A DNA stretch of 10,464 nucleotides from Gammaproteobacteria bacterium (GCA_026706425.1 JAPOYW010000164.1:1-10464); one strand, 5' to 3'. Counted from the stretch's first letter, positions 1 to 7,007 are shown. The notes: a model not told the origin generated them from the sequence alone. Translations and numbers: made by a program.

Positions 1-328
1 GCAGTACTGATGCCATCTGACCCGGCCACGATCCCAAATCCAACCCCGATTGTGGACGCCGCAGACCTTCCCGGCAAGTCTGAACTGCCGTCTTGCCGCT
101 ACACCAGTGTTCGTAGCGAGCCCTACAAGCCGGTCTTGCGGCCTCCGGCGCATGATCTTCCGTGCTTGGAAACGCCGCTGCCAGCCGCTTGTGCCCCTCG
201 CGTCGCGCGCCATCGCCACGTATCAAAGAGTGTCCCAAGTAGCCAGTGATTTAGTGATACTTAAAGTGATAACCATAGGCGATAATGTTACATAAATCAT
301 TGTATGAAAAGGAATATTTGGGAATCTG
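1..328. other. Region without a recognisable gene: GC-rich 1-240, AT-rich 241-328
   Basis: I can assign no gene here. Bases 1-240 are GC-rich and open in several frames on both strands. On the minus strand two frames run off the window edge without a stop: one is open from about base 250, the other could start at an ATG at 213-211. None of the translations resembles a family I know; they are rich in Arg, Ala and Gly, as shadow frames in GC-rich DNA usually are. Bases 241-328 change abruptly to about one-third G+C and contain the hexamer AGTGAT three times (245-250, 253-258, 265-270). This AT-rich stretch lies directly downstream of the tRNA-Ser and must hold the end of that transcript, but I see no hairpin followed by a T run that would make a convincing intrinsic terminator. 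Confidence 0.5.
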
Positions 329-419
329 TGGCGGAGAGGGAGGGATTCGAACCCTCGATGGGCTATCAACCCATACACACTTTCCAGGCGTGCTCCTTCG
401 GCCGCTCGGACACCTCTCC
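329..419 (-). tRNA. tRNA-Ser (anticodon GGA), CCA encoded
   Basis: This is a serine tRNA that reads UCC and UCU codons. On the minus strand the acceptor stem is GGAGAGG (419-413) paired with CCTCTCC (339-333), followed by discriminator G at 332 and an encoded CCA at 331-329. The anticodon stem CACGC/GUGUG closes a seven-base loop CUGGAAA, giving anticodon GGA. A long variable arm (TGGGT/AGCCCA) marks it as a class II tRNA, as expected for serine. The T arm is a GAGGG/CCCTC stem around a TTCGAAT loop. The gene starts five bases after the end of the SRP RNA helix, so both are probably made as one precursor and separated by RNase P. Every arm is intact. Confidence 0.97.
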
Positions 420-424
420 GGGAG

Positions 425-548
425 GTCGATGGAGGTGGCGTACCAGCCACACCCCGGCACCCGAATCCGCTGCGACCGCTGCTCCCTTCCGGGCCTGACG
501 GGGTTGACAACGGTTCGCCGCGAGGGGGCCGATACGGCCACCATCGAC
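425..548 (-). ncRNA. ffs: SRP RNA, small bacterial (4.5S-like) type
   Basis: This is the RNA of the signal recognition particle, which binds the Ffh GTPase and targets nascent membrane proteins to the SecYEG translocon. The minus strand carries the family's conserved apical hairpin: GTCAGG, a CCC/GGG stem capped by a GGAA tetraloop (490-487), then AGCAGC, which together form the Ffh-binding symmetric and asymmetric loops. Further pairing supports a long hairpin: CGAACCG pairs with CGGATTCG with one bulge, CCCC with GGGG, and GTGGC with GCCAC. The ends close with GTCGATG (548-542) against CATCGAC (431-425), and I used these as the boundaries. There is no Alu domain, so this is the short Gram-negative form. 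The true ends may be a few bases inside. A sequence resembling a -10 box (TAGCAT) lies about 19 bases upstream, but no good -35 accompanies it, so I do not call a promoter. Confidence 0.92.
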
Positions 549-637
549 TCGTCAACTTCGGGCGGCGATGCTAATGGGTTTGGCTGCGGATTGACAGACG
601 CCGGAACTCTCGCCGCTCGCCGGGCTCTCCTGCCGGT

Positions 638-1456
638 CTACTGCCTGGGCAATCGAACCATCGGCGCTCGGGACCGCGCTGTCGACCGGTACGGGTTGAT
701 GTCGATCCCGCCCCGGCGCAGGAACCGTGCGTCCACGGTCAGTTCCGTGGCGTCGGTCGCGCGGTGCAGATCGGCGAAGATTCGCTCGGTGGCCACTTCG
801 TGGAAATCCGCCGTGCCCCGATAGGACACGAGGTAGCGGAGCACGGAAGCGCGGTCGAGCAGGCGACCTCGATCGGCGATGGCGACCGAACCCCAGCCCG
901 GATGGCCGGTGATTGGGCAGATGCTGCGAAACAGATGCGGGGGAACGGCATCCCGCCCGGTTTCTCCGGTGGCGGCAAGGAGATCCGGCGATCGCTCGTA
1001 ACGGTCCACTGAGACCGCCAGATGGTCCAGACAGAAATTCGCGAAATCCCGGAGCCGTTGGATGTCGTCCAGGTCGCTTACGATTGCCCCCACCGCCGAA
1101 CCCGTCTCCCGCGACAAGTCGTCCTCGACTGTGGAACGTACGGCTGCGGAGTCCTCGAACTTCGATGCGCTGAATCCGCCGAGGTAGAGCTTCAGCGACT
1201 TGCTCTCGACGGTCCGTGGCGAGTCTACGGGGACGCGGAGCGTCAGGACGCCAACGCGCGGCAGGCCGGAAGGCGCGAGCCAGGAGAGTTCGTAGCAGTT
1301 CCAGACGTCCTCGCCAAGGAACGGCAGGGGGTCACCCATGCCGATTTCCTGACGGGCCGTGCATCGCTTGCTCGTGCGGAGTACGGACGGATCGTAGCTA
1401 CCGGAATAGGGTACGCGGCGCCCCAGCGGTAGATCGTCGTTCATTGGCGTGTCCAT
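638..1456 (-). CDS. queF: NADPH-dependent 7-cyano-7-deazaguanine (preQ0) reductase, long type, catalytic Asp replaced by Gly
   Basis: QueF reduces the nitrile of preQ0 to the amine preQ1 with two NADPH, a cytoplasmic step in making the tRNA base queuosine. The 272-residue product fits the long (E. coli YqcD-like) form with two T-folds. The QueF motif ESKSLKLYL is at 84-92. The catalytic cysteine that forms the thioimide is Cys180 in RSICPITG. The FHE motif is at 218-220, and RRGGIDINPYRS near the C-terminus also matches E. coli QueF. The oddity is residue 187. The family has Cys-x6-Asp, and that Asp (62 in B. subtilis, 197 in E. coli) is the proposed general acid. Here codon 898-896 is GGC, glycine, one base from GAC. 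The start is uncertain: ATG at 1456 or at 1444, neither with a clear Shine-Dalgarno. The gene follows the ABC-2 permease by 34 bases and may be read through from the efflux operon, although its function is unrelated. Confidence 0.95.
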   Translation of the reverse strand: MDTPMNDDLPLGRRVPYSGSYDPSVLRTSKRCTARQEIGMGDPLPFLGEDVWNCYELSWLAPSGLPRVGVLTLRVPVDSPRTVESKSLKLYLGGFSASKFEDSAAVRSTVEDDLSRETGSAVGAIVSDLDDIQRLRDFANFCLDHLAVSVDRYERSPDLLAATGETGRDAVPPHLFRSICPITGHPGWGSVAIADRGRLLDRASVLRYLVSYRGTADFHEVATERIFADLHRATDATELTVDARFLRRGGIDINPYRSTARSRAPMVRLPRQ

Positions 1457-1490
1457 CGCCGCGTCTATGCGGCGACACGGGCCGGCCCCG

Positions 1491-2207
1491 TCAGCCGCCC
1501 AGCATCCGCTCGCGCCGGTTCGCGCGCATGAATGCGAGGCCGATGATCAGCGCGATCAGGATGGGAATGCCGATGCGGTTTTGGACCGCCATGGCGAGGA
1601 TCGCCTCCGGATCCTGGGTCGGCACGGCCAGCGGGTTCCAGAAGGGCGATGCGCGCACGCCGTTTTGGCCGAGGATCAGGAGGTCGAAGACCAGCACGGC
1701 GGCGGTGGCCATGGCGCCGGCGACTTCGCTGCGGAACAGGGCGGCGAAAGCCATGGACAGGGCCAGGTAGAAGACCGCGCCTTGCAGGGCTCCGTAGAGG
1801 GCGACAAAGGGGAAATCTTCTATGAACAGGAAGTACACCACCAAGGCGAGGAGCGCCTCCGCGACAATCAAGATGAGAGCGGACGCAGCGAGCTTCGCCC
1901 ACCAGACACGCTGGCAGCCGCCGGGGACTGTGTAGGCGATCTCGAGGCTTCTGCCGTCCATTTCCCCGGCGATGATGCGCAGTCCCAGGATGACGGCGAG
2001 AACCGCCATGGGGATGCCCATCAGGCCGACCTGGACGTTGACGGGGAGGAAACCACCCGTGGGGTTGATCAGGGTCTCGAGCGCCCGGGCGGCGAGCCAA
2101 AGCAACGGGAGGAAGATGAGCAGCCAGACCCAGTGACCGGCGATGGCCAGTCCGGCGAGCCGGAATAGTTCGAATTGCGCCGCGAGGCGCCGGAGTCGAC
2201 CGCTCAT
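1491..2207 (-). CDS. ABC-2 type transporter permease, six membrane segments
   Basis: This is the membrane subunit of an ABC exporter. It has 238 residues with hydrophobic segments near 25-41, 58-79, 104-128, 133-157, 162-180 and 212-227, the six-segment layout of ABC-2 permeases. After the second segment the cytoplasmic stretch GEMDGRSLEIAYTVPGGCQR (81-100), followed by VWWAKL, matches the family's coupling region, usually of the form E-R-x-SGTLE...P-x-R...GK, which contacts the ATPase. Its ATG at 2207 overlaps the TGA of the upstream RND-ABC fusion gene (ATGA), with AGGAGG seven bases ahead, so the two are translationally coupled. The ATPase domain in that fusion is the obvious partner; no free-standing ATPase gene is present in the window. 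Such half-permeases act as dimers, so two permeases and two fused ATPase domains would be needed (inference). The substrate is unknown. Confidence 0.9.
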   Translation of the reverse strand: MSGRLRRLAAQFELFRLAGLAIAGHWVWLLIFLPLLWLAARALETLINPTGGFLPVNVQVGLMGIPMAVLAVILGLRIIAGEMDGRSLEIAYTVPGGCQRVWWAKLAASALILIVAEALLALVVYFLFIEDFPFVALYGALQGAVFYLALSMAFAALFRSEVAGAMATAAVLVFDLLILGQNGVRASPFWNPLAVPTQDPEAILAMAVQNRIGIPILIALIIGLAFMRANRRERMLGG

Positions 2208-5200
2208 CGTGCCGCCTCCTCGGCAGACCCGAGGGTCGACCGGCCGTGGGTGATCAGCCAGAGGTAGCCGTCTTGCAGTTGGGCCTCAAGCTGCGTTGCC
2301 GTGGCGGCGGGCGGGCCGCCGGCGAGGATCCGACGCACGTTGCCGCCGTCGAGGGTCGGCGTCTCCTCGGCGAGGATGGCGTCGTCGGGCAGTTCGAAGG
2401 GTTCGTCGGGCGCGAACCGGCACTCCCACACCTTGCCCTGGGCGGCGCTGGCGAGGTCGGACGGCGCGCCGTCGAAGACCAGCCGGCCGGTGGAGAGCAC
2501 CAGCACGCGGTCGCAGGCGACGGCGACATCCTCGACGACGTGCGTGGAGAACAGCACGATCCGGTCCCGGGCGAGCCTGCTCAGGAGGTTGCGGAACCGG
2601 ATGCGTTCGCGCGGATCGAGGCCGACGGTGGGCTCGTCGACGATGATCACCGACGGAAGACGGAGCAGCGTGCGCGCCACGGCGACGCGCTGGCGCATGC
2701 CGCCGGACAGCGTCTTGATCTTGTCGCCAGCCTTCTCGGCGAGACCCACTTCGGTGAGCAGGCTTTCGACGCGCTCGCGGCGAATCTCTACGGGCAGTTC
2801 GTATAGGGCCGCGAAGTAACCGAGGTATTCGCGCGGAGAGAGGCCGCCGGGCAGCCCGGCGTCCTGGGGAAGGTAGCCCACCCACCGCGCCAGCACCCGC
2901 TGGATCTTGGTTAGGCGCACGCCGCCGAGGTTGATGATGCCCCGGGTTGGGTCGAGGATGCCGGCCAACTGGCGCAGGAGCGTCGTCTTGCCGGCGCCGT
3001 TCGGACCCAGAATGCCGACCATGCCGCGTTCGACGCTAAAGGTGACTTCCGTGAGGGCGAGGACCGGTTCGATGGGCAGATCGAAGCCGCCGACTCTGCG
3101 AGCGAGGCGGCGCAGCAGGGTGCGGGGATGGCGGAACGGGCCGGAGGTCGCGCGTTCGCCGATCTGTCCGCGTTGCTGGCGCACGGCGCTGTGGCGGATG
3201 AACTGGCCGACGAGAATCAAGACCCCCGCGAGGATCGGCAGCAATAGAACGACTTGGGGTTCCCTGCCCTCCAGCCGCGGGATGACGATCATCCAGGCAA
3301 CGAAAGCCGCGAGAACGCCCCAGGGCAGGAGCACTCGAAAAGCCGCCTCCGCCCAGCCGGGCCTGGCGTCCTCCTCCTCGGGTCGGCGAGCATGTCGCAC
3401 TTCGGTGCCCAGCCGGACGACAAACGCCGCAGCCAGCAGCCACAGGATCAGCTTCCAGCCGTTGCCCTGTACCTGGGAGGACAGGAGGAGCGGCGCCGCG
3501 GCGAGGATCAGGTACGGTCCGAACCGTCCCATGGCGTCGCGCCAGTCGAATCCCGCGTGGGTCGCGGCACGGCCTTCGCGGCGGAGCCGGTCCGCGAAGT
3601 CCCGGGGGGCGCGGATCGCCTGGCGGATCGGTCCGGGCATGCCGTAGATCTTCTTCAGGTTTCGCACATCGAGCAGCGGCGGCCCCCCGGCGGTCTCGAG
3701 TTCGACCAGTTCGGGGCGGCGAAACACCAACACGATGATGATGAGCAAGGCTGCGAGGATCAGCCAGAATACGATGAACAGCCAAAACAACGATTCCACC
3801 GTCTCGGTCCTGTAGAGCCAGACCGTCGAACCGATCGTGGCGGTCAAAAGGGCGACAACGAGCCACGGCCCGACCCGGCCGAAGAGCTGGTCGAGACGCT
3901 GGAGGAACAAGTAGCAGACCGGCACCACGAGGAGGTTCAACAGGGTCGCCGTCATCAGGCCGCCGATTATCACCGTGGCGAACGGCGGCCAGATCTCGTT
4001 CTCCCGACCTGTCGTGAGTGCCAGGGGACAAAGCGCGGCGATGGTCGTGGCGGCGGTCATCAGGACGGGGCGCGTGCGTTCCCGCACCGACGCGAGAGCC
4101 GCCGCACCCGTCGACCAGCCGTTCCTGACCCGATGCTGCATGCGGTCGACAAGGAGGATCGCCGGGTTGATCGCCAGTCCCACCAGTACGAACAAGCCCA
4201 CTATCGCGATCGGTGCCATGGGCGTGTCCGTCAGGACCATCAGCCAGGTAGAACCGATGCTGGCCAGCAGGACCGACGTGAACAGGACCAGCCACGGCAG
4301 GGTCAGGGACTCGAAGGTGACCGCAAGAACCAGCAGCACCAAGAGGCCCGCCCACAAGGCGTACTCGGCCCCGGTGGCGAGGGTCTCGTTTTGCTCCTGG
4401 ATCTCGACTGCATAGCCGTGGGGCCTCGGTGCCGAGCGGATGGCCGCGGAGATCTTGTCGTCGAGCGCGTCGCGCGCCGGTCCCGATTCCGGCGCCGACG
4501 CGTCGAGCCGATAGTAGACGCTGGTTTCCCGGCGTCCGTTGTGATGCACGATGGCTGCGGGCGGCGGCATCTGTCGAATCGACGCGAGCGACGAGACCGT
4601 CGTCACCCCGGACTCCGTGTGCACGCGGAGTCGGCGCAGATCCTTCAACCCGTCCGGTTCCCGACCGCCCAGGCGCTCGACGAACACCGGGATCTCGCGA
4701 CCCGACGGCAGCACGTAGGGGCCTGCGTTCATTCCACCCAGACCCGCGAACCGCAAGCCCGGCAGCACTTCGTCCACGGTGAGTTCGAACGCCTCGAATC
4801 CGCGGCGGTCCGGTTCCACCCAGATCTCTTCGCGTCCACGCGGCACCGACTGCCAGGCGCGCCCCACTTCGTCGACGCCCTCCAGGCGCATGACCAGATC
4901 GTCGGCCAGGCGCTCGAGAACCCGGCTCTCGGGGCCCGAAATCAGGATTTCGTCCGCTCCACCGCCAGCGAATTGCGGTCTCCCGCCGTCCGGTCCCTCG
5001 GCACGTCCCCGACCACCCCGTTCTTCGCCCGGCCGGGACACGTCGATGCCCCTGGCCCGTTCCGCTGCCTCGGCGACTACATTTCGTATGCGGGATACGG
5101 TGAGGTCAGGCGGACGCTCGTCCAAGTCCACGAGGTCGACCCGCATCATCGCGCCCTCCTGGTTGATGTTCGATGTGACCGTGTCGACACCGTCGATGGC

Positions 5201-7000
5201 CATGGCCGCCGTTTCCAGTTTGGCGACGGCCTCGGCAACCGCTTCGAGGGATCCCGCCCCCTTGAGGGCTTCGGCGCTGAAGGAGACGCTGTCCGCGTAT
5301 TCCGGATCGGCGGACGGCTGGTTGGAAATGGCGGCAGGCACCGCGAACAGGACGGTCGCGACGATTGCGATCCCCGTGCCGGTCAGCCAGGCAGACGGCC
5401 TCCGCATGGCGTTGCCGACTAGGCCGCCGAACAGGATTCGCAGCGGGTCGGGCGCATGCTGACCGTCGGCCTTCGCACGGACCTCGCGTTGCCGCGCCAC
5501 CGCGCGCAGTGCTGCGGGGGCGGCGAGGCGATGGGTCAGCACGGGCACCAACCCGACGGCTACGAGCATCGACGCCCCCAGCGGCAGCAGGAACGCGGGG
5601 ATGAACTCGCCAAGTATCGACCGCATGTCCACCGGTAGGTCCATGATGGCGGCGGGCAGCATCACGATGGCGGTCGTCGCCGTGGCCGCCGCGATGGCGC
5701 GAAGGGTCCGTTGCAGGCCGATGCGTGCCGCCCGGCCGGGATCGATTCCACGTTCGAGGCGCCGCAGCACCGCCTCGTAGACGACAATGCTGTTGTCGAT
5801 CAAGAGGCCGACGGACAGCCACAGGCCGCCCAACGTGAATATGTTCAAGGAAAGCCCCATCAGGTAGAGCAGCGCCAACGCGCCCAGCAGGCTGACCGGG
5901 ACGGCGACCCCCACCACGGCGACGGCGCGCCACTGGCGCAGGAACAGGAACAGCACGGCAAGCGCGATCACGTACCCCGACAGGCCCAGGCGCGCCAGCC
6001 GGCCCAGTTGTTCCTCGATGTCTGCGGCGGGATCGTTGCCGATGACGAGATCGACCCCCATGGGCGCCGTTTCCATCCTGAGTTCATCCACTCTTTTCCG
6101 GAGGTCTCGGCCCAGACGCACCAGGTTCGCGGTCTGTTCCTTGAAGACGACGATGCCGACAGCTTCTTCGCCGTTGACGCGGAACGACGACTGCTTCGGC
6201 GCATAGCCCAGCGCGATGTCGCTGACGTGCTTGAGCTGCACGGGACGGTCTGCGGCTATGCGGGTTTCCTCGAATGCCAGGAGATTCGAAGGCCTGCCGT
6301 CGACGATGACTTCCAAGCGACCGGCCTCCGACTCCAGGTTGCCGACGTGACGCATGTTGCCCGCCCGCCGGGACACCGCCTCGGAGACTTGGGCCGGCGT
6401 GACCCCCGTCGCCGCGGCCCGCGCCAGGTCGACGTTGACGATCAATCGGCGTCCGGACCCTCCCGTCGCATTTGCCTCGCTAACGCCGGACACTGCCGCG
6501 AGACGTGGCGCCAGGAGTTGGTCCGTGAAGTCGTAGAGGGTGTCCCGATCCGCATCGCCCAGAACGTTGATCTCCATCACCAGGCTGCCGTATTGGGCCG
6601 ATCCCGACTCCATCGAACCGACACTCACCGAGGTGCCCCGGGGTTGGCCGCGCTGAATGTCGGATGCGATGCGCCGAAGTTCGAGTTCGCGCACTTTCAT
6701 GTTCGTGCGCGGCTCGAAACGCACGCGGTAGCTGCCGCCGCCGCCCTGCACACGCCCCCAACTCTCCGCGACATCGGGCATTGCGGAAACCCGGGCATGC
6801 AGCGGCAGCAGGATCTCCCGCTCGACCACTTCCTGCTCGCTGTTCGGGCGGAAGAACCCGACGGAGATCATGTCGCCCTCCAGCGGCGGGAAGAGTTCCA
6901 GGGGAATGCGTTGGTAGGCCACGACGCCGAGCACGACGAAGCCCACGAAGATCATGCTCACCGCCATCGGGCGGCGCACGGGGAGGTCGAGGAGACTCAC
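2204..7000 (-). CDS. RND efflux pump fused to an ABC ATPase that is split by a four-segment membrane insert
   Basis: One unbroken 1598-residue frame joins two transporter classes. Residues 1-1040 form a full RND pump: membrane segments near 12-29, 340-357, 359-380, 386-409, 436-453, 465-486, 537-556, 880-896, 899-923, 928-951, 978-996 and 1006-1034, with large periplasmic loops after the first and seventh. Segment 4 reads LLIDNSIVV (Asp402, Asn403) and segment 10 GLAINPAILLVD (Asn945 at the AcrB Lys940 position). Two extra segments follow (1044-1062, 1069-1093). LLDVRNLKKIYG (1109-1120) looks like the first strand and A-loop of an ABC ATPase. Four more segments come next (about 1160-1176, 1182-1196, 1222-1240, 1249-1267). 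The ATPase then resumes: ALTEVTFSVERG (1315-1326), Walker A GPNGAGKTT (1332-1340), Q1379, LSGGM (1431-1435), Walker B VIIVDEP (1451-1457), GLDP, and H1487 of STH. The tail (1521-1598) resembles those of ABC-2 partner ATPases. Arg-rich loops and an even segment count keep all ATPase pieces in the cytoplasm. GTG is the start, since a stop lies just upstream in frame and GGGAAGGG precedes it. The gene lies between an RND gene and the ABC-2 permease gene. Domain assignments are firm; how the parts work together is not known. Confidence 0.93.
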   Translation of the reverse strand: MSLLDLPVRRPMAVSMIFVGFVVLGVVAYQRIPLELFPPLEGDMISVGFFRPNSEQEVVEREILLPLHARVSAMPDVAESWGRVQGGGGSYRVRFEPRTNMKVRELELRRIASDIQRGQPRGTSVSVGSMESGSAQYGSLVMEINVLGDADRDTLYDFTDQLLAPRLAAVSGVSEANATGGSGRRLIVNVDLARAAATGVTPAQVSEAVSRRAGNMRHVGNLESEAGRLEVIVDGRPSNLLAFEETRIAADRPVQLKHVSDIALGYAPKQSSFRVNGEEAVGIVVFKEQTANLVRLGRDLRKRVDELRMETAPMGVDLVIGNDPAADIEEQLGRLARLGLSGYVIALAVLFLFLRQWRAVAVVGVAVPVSLLGALALLYLMGLSLNIFTLGGLWLSVGLLIDNSIVVYEAVLRRLERGIDPGRAARIGLQRTLRAIAAATATTAIVMLPAAIMDLPVDMRSILGEFIPAFLLPLGASMLVAVGLVPVLTHRLAAPAALRAVARQREVRAKADGQHAPDPLRILFGGLVGNAMRRPSAWLTGTGIAIVATVLFAVPAAISNQPSADPEYADSVSFSAEALKGAGSLEAVAEAVAKLETAAMAIDGVDTVTSNINQEGAMMRVDLVDLDERPPDLTVSRIRNVVAEAAERARGIDVSRPGEERGGRGRAEGPDGGRPQFAGGGADEILISGPESRVLERLADDLVMRLEGVDEVGRAWQSVPRGREEIWVEPDRRGFEAFELTVDEVLPGLRFAGLGGMNAGPYVLPSGREIPVFVERLGGREPDGLKDLRRLRVHTESGVTTVSSLASIRQMPPPAAIVHHNGRRETSVYYRLDASAPESGPARDALDDKISAAIRSAPRPHGYAVEIQEQNETLATGAEYALWAGLLVLLVLAVTFESLTLPWLVLFTSVLLASIGSTWLMVLTDTPMAPIAIVGLFVLVGLAINPAILLVDRMQHRVRNGWSTGAAALASVRERTRPVLMTAATTIAALCPLALTTGRENEIWPPFATVIIGGLMTATLLNLLVVPVCYLFLQRLDQLFGRVGPWLVVALLTATIGSTVWLYRTETVESLFWLFIVFWLILAALLIIIVLVFRRPELVELETAGGPPLLDVRNLKKIYGMPGPIRQAIRAPRDFADRLRREGRAATHAGFDWRDAMGRFGPYLILAAAPLLLSSQVQGNGWKLILWLLAAAFVVRLGTEVRHARRPEEEDARPGWAEAAFRVLLPWGVLAAFVAWMIVIPRLEGREPQVVLLLPILAGVLILVGQFIRHSAVRQQRGQIGERATSGPFRHPRTLLRRLARRVGGFDLPIEPVLALTEVTFSVERGMVGILGPNGAGKTTLLRQLAGILDPTRGIINLGGVRLTKIQRVLARWVGYLPQDAGLPGGLSPREYLGYFAALYELPVEIRRERVESLLTEVGLAEKAGDKIKTLSGGMRQRVAVARTLLRLPSVIIVDEPTVGLDPRERIRFRNLLSRLARDRIVLFSTHVVEDVAVACDRVLVLSTGRLVFDGAPSDLASAAQGKVWECRFAPDEPFELPDDAILAEETPTLDGGNVRRILAGGPPAATATQLEAQLQDGYLWLITHGRSTLGSAEEAAR
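2215..2220 (-). promoter_or_regulatory. Shine-Dalgarno site of the ABC-2 permease gene
   Basis: The minus strand reads AGGAGG, seven bases before the ATG at 2207, inside the last codons of the fusion gene. Combined with the ATGA stop-start overlap it fixes the permease start and suggests balanced production of permease and fused ATPase. Confidence 0.85.
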
Positions 7001-7007
7001 CGCGCGG

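Noticed and set aside
1..213. Partial minus-strand gene starting at ATG 213 and running off the window
   Set aside because: Several frames are equally open here, there is no ribosome site, and the Arg-rich translation matches nothing I know.
549..637. Promoter for the SRP RNA (TAGCAT on the minus strand with TGTCAA 17 bases upstream)
   Set aside because: The -35 candidate matches only two of six consensus bases and the start would lie well upstream of the folded RNA; too weak to annotate.
223..824. Open frames on both strands over the SRP RNA and tRNA (for example 223-555 minus and 285-824 plus)
   Set aside because: They are explained by the structured RNA genes and the end of queF; none has a recognisable product.
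638..2207. Functional link between queF and the efflux genes
   Set aside because: The only evidence is same strand and a 34-base gap; QueF acts on tRNA modification and no sequence feature ties it to transport. Chance operon neighbourhood is the simpler reading.
2204..3641. A separate ABC ATPase gene starting inside the fusion frame
   Set aside because: No stop codon, ribosome site or plausible start separates it from the RND part, and the likely first strand of the ATPase lies before the membrane insert, so an internal start at Walker A would give an incomplete domain. Low-level internal initiation cannot be excluded.
3254..5422. Long plus-strand open frame of 722 codons opposite the fusion gene
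   Set aside because: It mirrors the codon bias of the minus-strand gene; the translation is rich in Arg, Gln, Asp and His, without hydrophobic cores or family motifs. The minus-strand frame has complete RND and ABC motifs over the same bases.
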